Below are positions 24,715-33,908 of a stretch of DNA of 35,659 bases, in pieces. Origin of the DNA: Acetobacter senegalensis (GTDB taxonomy: Bacteria; Pseudomonadota; Alphaproteobacteria; Acetobacterales; Acetobacteraceae); the NCBI RefSeq assembly GCF_001580995.1, contig NZ_LHZU01000111.1, positions 1 through 35,659 on the forward strand. Direction: 5' to 3'. Position 1 is the stretch's first letter, and every line of letters begins with the position of its first letter. Both the position numbers and the translations under genes were made by a program. The notes below the pieces were generated by a model, which had not been told where the DNA came from, made no database searches, and saw only the letters and a list, made by a program, of their open reading frames with translations.

Positions 24715-25797
24715 TCAGGAGCGAAGGGCCTGGACTTCTCTTATAAGAGTGTGGATGTAAGAAAGCTTTCTCACCACGCCATCCGTCAGCACAAACGGGT
24801 AGAAATCCGGCAGCCCCATTGACCGATTCAGGCTGTTGACGGCATAGGTCAAAGGAAGCCAGGACTGAATGATGTCTTCAAATGAGGCATCCGTGTAAGG
24901 ATTGCCGCGCTTGTCGGGCCAGGATGCCTGCCCTCCTGCAACACCCGGGCTGATGGTCACGCCATAAGCCCATGCGGTTTCAAGCGTGGAGACGATATGC
25001 AGGTAGTGCGCCCATGTCTCGGCAAAATCCTCCCAGGGATGAGAGGTCGCATACAGGCTGACATGCTGCTCCCGCCATCCCTCCGGCGGAGGACGATGGT
25101 AATGCCGCAGGAGGGCTTCCTGATAATCCTCCCGGTCATCTCCAAACACAGCGCGACACGAGTCCAGCCGGCCACCATCGCGCACCAGCAGATTCCAGTA
25201 GTAATGTCCGCTTTCGTGCCGGAAGTGCCCTAGCAGCGTGCGGTAATACTCCCCCATTTCCACACGCATACGCTCGCGCTGGTCATCATCCGCTTCTTTC
25301 AGGGCAATGGTGATGACGCCGTTACTATGGCCGGTCATGACATTGTCCGCCCCATCAGGCGGGTCATCCAGAAAATCAAACGCTAGTCCGTTCTGCGGAT
25401 CCTCCCGCCGGGTCTTCATGGGAAGCTTGAGGCGCAGCAACGTATAGAACAGCCGGTGTTTGGCGACCTCCAGCTTACGCCAGCGCTCCAGATTTTCCGC
25501 CTTTTCCAGATTGGGAATAATGCGATTGAACTGACAGGCAACGCAGAAGCTGGCCTGATGCGTCTGGGGGGCCGCCGTCAACCAGTTGCACACCCCATGC
25601 GCATGATTGGCGCAAAAAGCCAGTTCGGCCTTGCGCACCTGCCGCGCCAGCGGACGCCACAATCCGTTATCCAGCCGGTCCAGCGCTGTAAGCGTGAACA
25701 GACCGGGCAGATAGCCCAGCGTATGGTGGCACCCCTCACAAACTGTATTTTCAAAAAAGACAATCTGTTGGCAGGACTGGCAGGTAAAAAGCCTCAT
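24715..25797 (-). CDS. Putative zinc-binding metallopeptidase with zinc ribbon (Peptidase_Mx type)
   Basis: A 360-residue predicted cytoplasmic metallopeptidase. The N-terminus carries zinc-ribbon Cys pairs (Cys6/Cys9, Cys20/Cys23, then Cys85/Cys88). The active site is HFRHESGHYYW with HExxH at 194-198 and a downstream Glu in PWEDFAETWAHYLHI (about 255-265). These, plus NVMTGHSNGVITIALKEADD, identify the family that co-occurs with transglutaminase, ATP-grasp and alpha-E genes. It precedes the transglutaminase gene's end by 66 bp on the same strand, consistent with an operon. Its likely job is to process or remove the product of that system, but no substrate is known. Confidence 0.88.
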   Translation of the reverse strand: MRLFTCQSCQQIVFFENTVCEGCHHTLGYLPGLFTLTALDRLDNGLWRPLARQVRKAELAFCANHAHGVCNWLTAAPQTHQASFCVACQFNRIIPNLEKAENLERWRKLEVAKHRLFYTLLRLKLPMKTRREDPQNGLAFDFLDDPPDGADNVMTGHSNGVITIALKEADDDQRERMRVEMGEYYRTLLGHFRHESGHYYWNLLVRDGGRLDSCRAVFGDDREDYQEALLRHYHRPPPEGWREQHVSLYATSHPWEDFAETWAHYLHIVSTLETAWAYGVTISPGVAGGQASWPDKRGNPYTDASFEDIIQSWLPLTYAVNSLNRSMGLPDFYPFVLTDGVVRKLSYIHTLIREVQALRS

Positions 25798-25863
25798 AAG
25801 ACAGTACTCTCTGCGCCTGCATGGAAAAGAGCAACATATTTCAACAGTGTTTACACTGAGACT

Positions 25864-26862
25864 TCAGACCTCGACCTGCCCATACAGCCGCTGTGCCTGC
25901 ATGGAGACATCAAAAACTGCCTGACAATGATCAAGCAGGCCAGAGACCGGCGCAGCATGTTCGGGTGAAGGCGTTGCCGCCAGAGGCACATGACCCTGCG
26001 CCGTCAACAGGCCAGACGTGGTATCAAACCCAATCCAGCCCGCACCGGGCAAAAATGCCTCGGCCCAGGCATGCAGATCGCAGGTAAGGATTTCCTCTCC
26101 CTCCCCGTTGCGGGTGGCCTGAATGAGATAGCCGGACACAAAACGCGCCGCGAACCCCAGATTCCGCAACAGGGCAATCAGCAGCCATGCACTGTCCCGG
26201 CAGGAGCCACTGGCCTGCGCTAGAGTTTCTTCCGGTGTCCAGACTCCGGGTTCAAGCCGGACCTGATAACCGACATGCGCCGCAACAGCCCGGTTAAGCC
26301 CAACCAGCATTTCCAGCGTCTCAACCGGAGCTTTCTGTACCCAGTCCTGTAGAAACGCCAACTGGCGTGGCCCCGGTACGGATGCCTGCCGGTAAGGCGC
26401 AAGGGCCGCATACTCCTGCGCCGCGCCATAAAAAGGTTGGTGCGGAACAGACCATTGAGATTGAGACTGAGCCAGACTGCCATGTGGGTCTGCCGCAACC
26501 CATTGCCTCTGCCCTGCCATGACAGGGGCTGACTGCACACGCCAGGAAGGCGGAACCCAGCGCGTCACATCCGGACGGAGCACGAAATCAAACGGATTTT
26601 GAGGGCTGATATCCGCTTCCATCTGCACGCTGATATCAAAATGGGTCACACGTTCCGCAAACGTCACGCATGCAACATCATTTCCGTATGCATCTCGTTG
26701 CCATGTCTGCTGTTTACACGGTGGGCCGATGCGGAGCGTATAGGATCGCACAGGCGTTTTTGCCGTGGCCACCGGGCGCAGACGAATGGTTTGTGGGCCG
26801 AGACATACCGGGCGATCATACTGATACCGGGTGTGATGACTCAGCATGACATGTGAACTCAT
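25864..26862 (-). CDS. Transglutaminase-like cysteine protein
   Basis: About 332 residues. The N-terminal beta domain has the usual HHTRYQYDRPVCLGPQTIRLRP opening. The papain-like core shows the triad Cys221 in SGSCRDSAWLLI, His264 in DLHAWAEAFLPGAGWIGFD and Asp280 in FDTTSG (numbered from this start). The fold can act as protease, amidase or acyl transferase. It diverges from the ATP-grasp/alpha-E pair across about 300 bp that should hold both promoters. The ATG at 26862 fits the family's N-terminus; a GTG nine codons upstream and an ATG five codons downstream are alternatives with equally poor ribosome sites. Confidence 0.9.
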   Translation of the reverse strand: MSSHVMLSHHTRYQYDRPVCLGPQTIRLRPVATAKTPVRSYTLRIGPPCKQQTWQRDAYGNDVACVTFAERVTHFDISVQMEADISPQNPFDFVLRPDVTRWVPPSWRVQSAPVMAGQRQWVAADPHGSLAQSQSQWSVPHQPFYGAAQEYAALAPYRQASVPGPRQLAFLQDWVQKAPVETLEMLVGLNRAVAAHVGYQVRLEPGVWTPEETLAQASGSCRDSAWLLIALLRNLGFAARFVSGYLIQATRNGEGEEILTCDLHAWAEAFLPGAGWIGFDTTSGLLTAQGHVPLAATPSPEHAAPVSGLLDHCQAVFDVSMQAQRLYGQVEV

Positions 26863-27159
26863 GATGTCTGGTCTGAAAGTCCTCTGCACACGCTGATCTC
26901 TGCTTTCTTCCGCTCCGGCCTCCTTGCTCTGGGACGGGGAACCGGAAAAGCATGAAGCCCATTACGGTAACAGGATTATTCAGGACAGCAACAGCCTGCA
27001 ATCATCTGATTCGAAAAAACAACAAATATGGGTTTTGCGACTTGGCAAAGCCGTGAATTCTTGCTCCGTTAGTAATTAATCGTAATGAACTGGCGTGCAG
27101 CCTGCGTGGTCTCTCTTCCACACAAGCCACCTGCCAGAAACAGGATCGGGAGGCAGGGG

Positions 27160-28632
27160 ATGACTGACTCGCTAACACATGCACCCGCTCAGAAAGCTGG
27201 CATTTTTGCGGATTATTCCGTTCCGGATTTTTTCTGCGAACTCCTCAACCGCAAGGACGCGCCGCCGCCTGACCTCACCCGTATCTACAACCGGCTGGCC
27301 AAATTTGATCTGGCGGAACTGCGGCACCGGGCCGCAGCAGTTGAAGCGCAGCTTTACCGCCTTGGCATTACCTTTACCGTCTATTCAGACAAGGAAGCCA
27401 TAGACCGCATTCTGCCCTTTGATGTGATCCCCCGCGTGCTGACGGCACAGGAATGGGACCATGTGGAACGTGGCGTGCAACAGCGTGTCAAAGCCATCAA
27501 TCTGTTCCTGCATGATATCTATCATGACCAGGCCATTCTGCGGGATGGGATCATCCCGGCGGATCTGGTGCTTAAAAACCCCAATTACTGTTCCGCCATG
27601 GTGGGGATAGACGTGCCGGGCGGGGTATATGTGCATATCAACGGCACAGATTTGATCCGCGATCAGGAAGGGCGCTTTCTGGTGCTGGAAGATAACGCCC
27701 GCACCCCGTCTGGCGTGTCCTACGTGATTGAAAACCGGCATATGATGCTGCGCCTCATGCCGGATCTTGCCTCCGGCCTTCCGCTGCGGTCTGTGGAGGA
27801 ATATGGCCTGCGCCTGCACCAGAGCCTGTGTGACGTGGCCCCGGAGGGGGTGAGTGATCCGCAGGTGGTGCTGCTTTCTCCGGGCATTTACAATTCAGCC
27901 TATTTTGAACACGTCTTTCTGGCCCGTGAAATGGGCGTTCCCTTGGTGGAAGGGAAAGATCTGGTGGTGGAAAACCACCGTGTTTACATGCGTACGGTTG
28001 TTGGGCTTCGGCCTGTTCACTCCATTTACCGCCGCCTGAATGATGAATTTCTGGACCCTCTGGCTTTCAACCCGGAAAGCCTGCTGGGTGTGCCGGGCCT
28101 GGTGGAGGCTTACAGGCGCGGTAATGTCACCATTGCCAATGCGCTGGGGACCGGCGTTGCCGATGACAAGGCCGTTTATGCCTACATGCCCCGTATCATC
28201 CGTTATTATCTGAATGAAGACCCTATTCTGGACAGCGTGCAAACGCACATCTGTGCTGAACCGGAAGGACTGGCCTATACGCTCGCCAACATGAACAAGC
28301 TGGTGATCAAACCCGTGGGAGAGTCCGGCGGGTATGGCCTGCTGATCGGCCCGCAGGCCAGCGCGGCAGAACTTGAGGATTTTCGCAACCGGTTGCTGGA
28401 AAACCCCACAAATTACATCAGCCAGCCGGTGATCAATCTCTCTGTCTCCCCCACCTTGTGCGAGGACGGCGTGGAAGCCCGCCATGTTGATCTGCGCCCC
28501 TTTGCGCTGACAGGACGCTCCACCTGGGTTCTGCCCGGAGGGCTTTCCCGCGTAGCGTTGCGCAAGGGATCACTTGTGGTCAATTCCTCTCAGGGGGGTG
28601 GCTCCAAAGATACATGGGTGCTGGCATCATGA
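27160..28632 (+). CDS. Circularly permuted ATP-grasp type 2 protein
   Basis: Predicted carboxylate-amine or peptide ligase of 490 residues. Signature stretches are DIYHDQAILRDGIIPADLVLKNPNY, DLIRDQEGRFLVLEDNARTPSGVSYVIENRHMMLRLMPDL, VENHRVYMRTVVGLRPVHSIYRRLNDEFLDPL, NALGTGVADDKAVYAYMPRIIRYYL and NKLVIKPVGESGGYGLLIG, all characteristic of this family. The ATG at 27160 is chosen because a strong GGGAGGCAGGGG site lies upstream; an earlier in-frame start would add 25 unlike residues. Its stop overlaps the alpha-E start by four bases. The ligase presumably makes an amide or peptide product that the alpha-E, transglutaminase and metallopeptidase proteins further handle. Confidence 0.93.
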   Translation: MTDSLTHAPAQKAGIFADYSVPDFFCELLNRKDAPPPDLTRIYNRLAKFDLAELRHRAAAVEAQLYRLGITFTVYSDKEAIDRILPFDVIPRVLTAQEWDHVERGVQQRVKAINLFLHDIYHDQAILRDGIIPADLVLKNPNYCSAMVGIDVPGGVYVHINGTDLIRDQEGRFLVLEDNARTPSGVSYVIENRHMMLRLMPDLASGLPLRSVEEYGLRLHQSLCDVAPEGVSDPQVVLLSPGIYNSAYFEHVFLAREMGVPLVEGKDLVVENHRVYMRTVVGLRPVHSIYRRLNDEFLDPLAFNPESLLGVPGLVEAYRRGNVTIANALGTGVADDKAVYAYMPRIIRYYLNEDPILDSVQTHICAEPEGLAYTLANMNKLVIKPVGESGGYGLLIGPQASAAELEDFRNRLLENPTNYISQPVINLSVSPTLCEDGVEARHVDLRPFALTGRSTWVLPGGLSRVALRKGSLVVNSSQGGGSKDTWVLAS

Positions 28633-29663
28633 CACAAATTGCCTTTGGTCTTTCCTCCGTTCTGCCGGGCCTGAATCATCTTCTTTCACGCTATGCGGAA
28701 AGCATGATGTGGCTGGCACGCTACATGGAGCGTATTGAAAACCTGGCCCGTCTTCTGGAAGTTACAGAAGCCTTTGTGCGTGGACCGGATGGCCACACCG
28801 GCTGGGATTCCATCATCCAGTTGAATTCGGACGAAGACCGTTTTTTCAGTCTGCATGACAGCGCCACGGAAGAAGACGTTCTTGTCTTTTACGTGACGGA
28901 GCGCGCCAACCCCAATTCCATCAAGGCCATGGCACATTCCGTCCGGGAAAACGCTCGCGCCGTGCGCCCGCTGATTTCCACCGAGATGTGGATGCAGCTC
29001 AATATTTTCACACGCTGGGTTCAGGATCTTGAATTCTCAGATATCCGTCTGAATAGCCTCTCGAGTATCTGCAACCGGCTGAAGCAGGAATGTCAGACCC
29101 ACTTCGGCATTACGGAGGGCACCCTCTACCGAGATCAGGCGTGGCTGTTCTACCTCTTGGGCAAACATCTGGAACGGAGTGACCAGATCACGCGATTGAT
29201 TGATATCCGTTATCATACCCTGCTTCCACAAGAGGAAAAAATAGGGTCGGACATTGATATCACCCAATGGGCGTCTGTTCTTCGGTCTGCGGCGGCTTAT
29301 CATGCCTTCCGGCGCTTGCAACCCGTAACCACAACACCCGCAAACGTGGTGGGCTTTCTACTGAAAAATGAAGGTTTCCCGCGCTCTCTGGCCATCAACC
29401 TCAGTCAACTGGATTCAACACTGGCAGCTCTGGCTGGCCATAGAAGCCTGCGGAGACGATGCAGCCCCCTTCAGGAACGTGTGGCCGAACTCCGCGTAAC
29501 CCTGCTGGATCAAACGGCTGATGACATCATCATCCGGGGTCTGCATGAGTACATGACGTGGATACAAGGCCAGCTTTCCCTGCTTCAGGCAGACATCGCG
29601 GAAGCCTTCTGGCCTGCAATGCCTGAAAAACCCTGCGCATCGGAAACACAGATGCAGGCATGA
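28629..29663 (+). CDS. Alpha-E domain protein
   Basis: A 344-residue all-helical protein of the alpha-E family. The start is diagnostic: LLSRYAESMMWLARYMERIENLARLLEVTEAFV. Later LGKHLERSDQITRLIDIRYHTLLP and LASSYNxx-like helices complete the fold. ATGA overlap with the ATP-grasp gene shows translational coupling. The biochemical role is unknown; in other genomes the domain is almost always paired or fused with this ATP-grasp type, so it probably binds the same substrate or carries the product. Confidence 0.92.
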   Translation: MTQIAFGLSSVLPGLNHLLSRYAESMMWLARYMERIENLARLLEVTEAFVRGPDGHTGWDSIIQLNSDEDRFFSLHDSATEEDVLVFYVTERANPNSIKAMAHSVRENARAVRPLISTEMWMQLNIFTRWVQDLEFSDIRLNSLSSICNRLKQECQTHFGITEGTLYRDQAWLFYLLGKHLERSDQITRLIDIRYHTLLPQEEKIGSDIDITQWASVLRSAAAYHAFRRLQPVTTTPANVVGFLLKNEGFPRSLAINLSQLDSTLAALAGHRSLRRRCSPLQERVAELRVTLLDQTADDIIIRGLHEYMTWIQGQLSLLQADIAEAFWPAMPEKPCASETQMQA

Positions 29664-29696
29664 GGCAGCGCCGATAGCTGATTGATACGCAAAACA

Positions 29697-29732
29697 GCCT
29701 CTTTTTCTCTCATTCATAAGGGAAAGAGAGGC
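29697..29732 (+). terminator. Hairpin after the alpha-E gene
   Basis: A 14-bp stem (29697-29710 with 29719-29732, including two G-U pairs) starts 34 bp after the alpha-E stop. The arms read GCCTCTTTTTCTCT and AGGGAAAGAGAGGC. The following bases are only mildly T-rich. A terminator separating this operon from the TonB receptor gene is likely. Confidence 0.5.
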
Positions 29733-29877
29733 GTAACTGTATTATTCTGGCATCACTGTACGATTATATTTCACCCTATACAGATTTATATCCCTGCAAA
29801 TATGGACAATGCCCCCTTGGGCCCGGCAGAAGAAGCGTGTCTCCCATTTTCCTTCATTTGCCGGACCCGCTTGATTC

Positions 29878-32232
29878 ATGCCCGATCGTTTTCAGACCGC
29901 TTTCGCCACAGGAACGTTGAGCGCTTTTCTGCTGACCACATCAGCACTTGCCGCCACCCCCGCACAGCATCGCGCAACTGGCAAACCGACGGTTACCAAA
30001 ACCTCTTCCTCTGCCACTGAAAAAACCACCCCCAACCGCACGCCCATTGCCGGGATACTTGATGGTTCCAACGGCGAAACAGTAAATGTTCATGGCCACC
30101 ACGCCGCAGATGGTACGGGTGCCAAATATATGAACAAGATTGTCTATCTTGGGCCGCTGGGGAATCGGGATACGCTGGATACACCTTATTCCGTCATGGG
30201 GGTTACCCATGACGTTGTGGTCAACCAGCAGATCCGCAACCTGAATGACATGGCGCAGTATCTGCCTTCCGTGCAGTTGGAAATCCGCGGAGACCCCAAC
30301 ACATCACGCCCGCAGTCCCGTGGGTTTGAATCCGATGTGGTTGCAAACTCCCGCCTGGACGGGCTGAATGTGGTTTCCACCACCCCCTACCCTGCTGAAT
30401 GGGTTGATAACCTGCAGGTTCTCAATGGTCTTGCCGGGGCAATGTATGGGCCTCAGAACCCGGCAGGTGTGTTTGAATACACTCTCAAGCGCCCAACGGA
30501 CCGCCGCACTGAACGCCTTTCCGTTGGTGTGGATTCCATTGGCACCCCTACGGTAAATGGCGACATTTCCGGTCGGCTGGGCCGGAATTGGTGGTTTGGC
30601 TATCGCCTGAACATGCTGCATGCGGATGGCACGGCCTATACGCAGGGCAGTTCAATGCGCCGCGAAATGGTAAGCGGTGATTTTGATTTCCATATTGATG
30701 ACAAGACAGTTATCGAAATCGACGCCAGCCATTACACGTACGATCAGCGCGGTTCAGCCCCCGGTTTTGGTATTCTGGCTACCGGTGTCGGGGGAAACAA
30801 GCTCCCCGAAGCACCCGATCTGGGTCGCCGCCTTGCTCCTGAATGGAGCGGCTACAATATGGAAACCAATACGTTCCTGGCCAAGATCAGGCACCAGATC
30901 AACAAAGACTGGAGCTTTACGCTGGGAGGATTGTATCAGGACGCCGCCCGGCAGGCTTTTGGCGTTGCCGATACCTTGTGTGACGGCGGCACGACCTGTT
31001 CCGGCCTGCGCGGTAGTGACGGATGGTTCAGCTCCCGCGCAACGGCAACCACCACCGCGAATGATTTTCGCGTCGGCAGTAACATGGCGTATTTCAACGG
31101 CCGTGTTTACACCGGGCCAGTCAAGCATGATCTGGTGATCGGCACCAACGGGTACATGATGGGGAATTACAACCCCACAGGCGCCACCACAGCCGCGCAG
31201 AATCTGGGAATACACAATCTCTACGGGGCGTCCCCGTCCGGCGGCACGCAGCCTTATTATCACGGCCGCTATAAATCCAGCAGTGTCACCAGCCAGTCCT
31301 TTATCATTGGGGATACGCTCACCCTGAATAAACACTGGTCCATTATGGGAACGTTGGCCTGGAGCTGGATTGACCAGCAAAGCGCCCTTAACGCCAAAAG
31401 CCCTTTGAGAGACACATTCCAGACATCCGCTGCATTCAGCCCGACCACCAGCCTGATGTATAAACCCACGGACAACCAGACCATCTACTTCACATATGGT
31501 CGGTCAGTTGAGGCTGGGCCTGTCACACCCAATAACGCAAGCTACACCAACACCAACATGGCGCTGCCCATTGCGCATTCTGAAGAATATGAAGTGGGAT
31601 ACAAGCTGCGTTACAAGAAAATGCAGTTTAACGTTGCCGGTTTCCGGATGACGTCTCCTTACGCCATGTATGTTGCCGCAGCCAACGGAACAGGCTGCGC
31701 CGCCGCGAGCAACTGCCAGACATACCAATATGGCGGAACACAGCGGAACTATGGTGTGGAAGCCCAGATTTCAGGCGAAGTTCTGCCTAATCTGTCCGTT
31801 CTTGCTGGCATGACCTGGCTGGATGCTGAACTGGTTCATGCAGCCTCCCCTGCCCTCAACAACAAGGAAATTGTTGGTGCGGCCCCCTTGCAGGCCAACA
31901 TGCTGCTTGATTACCGCCTGCCAGCATCCTTTGGCTCCTTTGCATCGGGCTGGGCCTTCAACGCCAATGTTCATTACATGGGCAACCGCGCTGCCAACGT
32001 CACCAACACGCTTCACACAGGGTCCTACACCACGCTGGAGCTTGGAACACGTTATGCCTTCCGCGCAGCAAAGTTCCCCTGGGTTGTGCGCTTCGGGGTA
32101 AGCAACGTCACGAACGAACGCTACTGGGCTTCTGTATTCACCGGCGCACCGAGTGGCACATCGGGCGCTGCCTCTACCTTGTATGCTGGCTTGCCGCGTG
32201 TGTACCACTTTACGCTGTCAGCCGAGTTCTGA
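29878..32232 (+). CDS. TonB-dependent outer-membrane receptor (siderophore type)
   Basis: Outer-membrane transporter of 784 residues powered by TonB-ExbBD. Residues 1-25 form a signal peptide (MPDRFQTAFATGTLSAFLLTTSALA). A Thr/Ala-rich linker leads to the plug domain (about 95-215): DTPYSVMGVTHDVVVNQQIRNLNDMAQYLPSVQ, SRGFESD and GLAGAMYGPQNPAGVFEYTLKRP. The barrel then runs to a C-terminal aromatic residue (YHFTLSAEF), as required for insertion by the Bam complex. The plug style is that of siderophore receptors, but no siderophore gene or clear Fur site adjoins it, so the ligand is open. The start ATG has no strong ribosome site. Confidence 0.9.
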   Translation: MPDRFQTAFATGTLSAFLLTTSALAATPAQHRATGKPTVTKTSSSATEKTTPNRTPIAGILDGSNGETVNVHGHHAADGTGAKYMNKIVYLGPLGNRDTLDTPYSVMGVTHDVVVNQQIRNLNDMAQYLPSVQLEIRGDPNTSRPQSRGFESDVVANSRLDGLNVVSTTPYPAEWVDNLQVLNGLAGAMYGPQNPAGVFEYTLKRPTDRRTERLSVGVDSIGTPTVNGDISGRLGRNWWFGYRLNMLHADGTAYTQGSSMRREMVSGDFDFHIDDKTVIEIDASHYTYDQRGSAPGFGILATGVGGNKLPEAPDLGRRLAPEWSGYNMETNTFLAKIRHQINKDWSFTLGGLYQDAARQAFGVADTLCDGGTTCSGLRGSDGWFSSRATATTTANDFRVGSNMAYFNGRVYTGPVKHDLVIGTNGYMMGNYNPTGATTAAQNLGIHNLYGASPSGGTQPYYHGRYKSSSVTSQSFIIGDTLTLNKHWSIMGTLAWSWIDQQSALNAKSPLRDTFQTSAAFSPTTSLMYKPTDNQTIYFTYGRSVEAGPVTPNNASYTNTNMALPIAHSEEYEVGYKLRYKKMQFNVAGFRMTSPYAMYVAAANGTGCAAASNCQTYQYGGTQRNYGVEAQISGEVLPNLSVLAGMTWLDAELVHAASPALNNKEIVGAAPLQANMLLDYRLPASFGSFASGWAFNANVHYMGNRAANVTNTLHTGSYTTLELGTRYAFRAAKFPWVVRFGVSNVTNERYWASVFTGAPSGTSGAASTLYAGLPRVYHFTLSAEF

Positions 32233-32332
32233 GCGTTTTACCAAAAACAGAAAAGCCTGCCTCCACCGAGAAACTTTATGAAAGGTCTCTCACGCGGGGC
32301 AGGCCACAGCCATCTGAAATAGCGACGGTCTT

Positions 32333-33631
32333 CTAATTTTCAGCCAACACCTGACGGCTGGCCCGAACACGGGAGACACGACGCCCCTCCATATCCACCA
32401 CTTCAAACAACCAGCCGGAATAGGCCACTTTGTCGCCTACCGCTGGCACGCGCCGCAGAAGAGCCAGCAGCAGACCACCGAGCGTATGGTAACTGCCTTC
32501 ATCTGGCAGGCTACGCAGACCCAGCCGGTCTTTTACTTCATCAGCTGAATCCGTGCCATCAAGCAGCAGCACATCGTCCTGCGTCGCCTCATGCGCCGTA
32601 TGCGTTGCCTGTTGGGTTTCATGCACGCCTTCCCCAACAATGGCGTCAAACAGGTCCGAGGCCGTGACTATTCCCTCAAAAGACCCGTATTCATCAAATA
32701 CGAAAGCAATGCCCAAAGGTATGCTGCGCATGCGTTCAAGCATATCAAAGGCAGAAATGCTGTCTGGCACCACAACCATCTGGCGCAACCCGGCTTCTAT
32801 TGAGACAGGCATGCCATCAAGCGTGCGGTCCAGCATATCCTTGGCCAACACCACGCCCACGGGATTATCCACGCCGCCTTCACACACCACCAGCCGCGCA
32901 TAGGTTGTCTGTTTCAGCGCCTTGATCAGCGCCTCACGCCCCGCATGGCGATCAATCCAGTACAGTTCATTACGGGGGGTCATGATCGCGCGCACAGGGC
33001 GGTCCGCCAGACGCAGAAGGCGCTCAATCATGGTGCGCTCTTCATGTTCCAGCACACCGGTTCTGGCGCCTTCAGCGATATAGGCCTTGAGTTCTTCTTC
33101 TGTCAGCGTCTGGCTAACTGCATCTGAAGCACCCATCAGCTTGAGCACCAGATTGGAAGACTGCCGCAACAGCCCCACAACGGGGCGGGTGGCGTAGGCC
33201 AGCATTTCCAGCGGCAGGGCCAGACGCGCCGCCATGATCTCGGGTTCCCGCAAGGCGAGCTGCTTTGGCACAAGCTCACCCAGAACCAGCATGAGGGCTG
33301 TGATGATCAACACCACCAGCACCATGGAAACCTGACCGGCTATGGGACGAATGACGTCAATTTTTTCAAGCAGAGGAGTCAGATGGGCTTCCACCTGCAC
33401 ACCACCGAATGTGCCTTCCAGAATGGACACCAAGGTCATGCCAATCTGCACGGTAGGCAGAAAAATCTGCGGATCTTCAGCCAGCCGCATGGCGCGATCC
33501 GCCCCCCGCAGGCCCTGCTCACGGAGAATGGCAAGACGCGGTGTTCTGACAGAAATAAGCGCCAGTTCCCCCATGGCAAACACTGCGTTCAGGAAAATCA
33601 GGAGGAAAATGACAAGTATGGAAACAGTCAT
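32333..33631 (-). CDS. CNNM/CorC (HlyC) family membrane protein
   Basis: Inner-membrane protein of 432 residues, related to divalent cation (Mg2+/Co2+) transporters. Domains in order: DUF21/CNNM with about three to four helices (MTVSILVIFLLIFLNAVFAMGELALIS, VLGELVPKQLALREPE), two CBS domains (about 200-320, RPVRAIMTPRNELYWID and SAFDMLERMRSIPLGIAFVFDEYGSFEGIVTASDLFDAIVG), then a C-terminal CorC_HlyC domain (LDGTDSADEVKDRLGL, SYHTLGGLLL). The start at 33631 matches the family's membrane start; a TTG 27 codons upstream gives a non-family extension. No strong ribosome site is visible. Confidence 0.92.
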   Translation of the reverse strand: MTVSILVIFLLIFLNAVFAMGELALISVRTPRLAILREQGLRGADRAMRLAEDPQIFLPTVQIGMTLVSILEGTFGGVQVEAHLTPLLEKIDVIRPIAGQVSMVLVVLIITALMLVLGELVPKQLALREPEIMAARLALPLEMLAYATRPVVGLLRQSSNLVLKLMGASDAVSQTLTEEELKAYIAEGARTGVLEHEERTMIERLLRLADRPVRAIMTPRNELYWIDRHAGREALIKALKQTTYARLVVCEGGVDNPVGVVLAKDMLDRTLDGMPVSIEAGLRQMVVVPDSISAFDMLERMRSIPLGIAFVFDEYGSFEGIVTASDLFDAIVGEGVHETQQATHTAHEATQDDVLLLDGTDSADEVKDRLGLRSLPDEGSYHTLGGLLLALLRRVPAVGDKVAYSGWLFEVVDMEGRRVSRVRASRQVLAEN

Positions 33632-33845
33632 GAAAAACAGAAGCCCTGCGTGACGGAATGTCTGGAACGCACGATAGGGGAAGCTGCGCTGAGAAACCAG
33701 TTCACCAAACAAGAAACAGGACTGACATCATTGACCTGCACTGCGCCTATACGCAGGCCAAGACGCGCTGATCTTCTTATGCGGGATCTGTATATCTGGC
33801 AGACCGATAAAACAACCTGATCTGGTCCTTTTTCACCCTGCGGAC

Positions 33846-33883
33846 AAAAAGAAAGGGCGGTCCGTTACCGAACCGCCCTTTCT
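33846..33883 (-). terminator. Rho-independent terminator of hpnH
   Basis: A perfect 12-bp stem AGAAAGGGCGGT/ACCGCCCTTTCT with a 10-nt loop, followed on the minus strand by TTTTTG, starts 26 bp after the hpnH stop. A strong intrinsic terminator that separates hpnH from the CorC gene. Confidence 0.88.
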
Positions 33884-33908
33884 CCTCATGGAGTCGGAAA
33901 ACCCGAAA

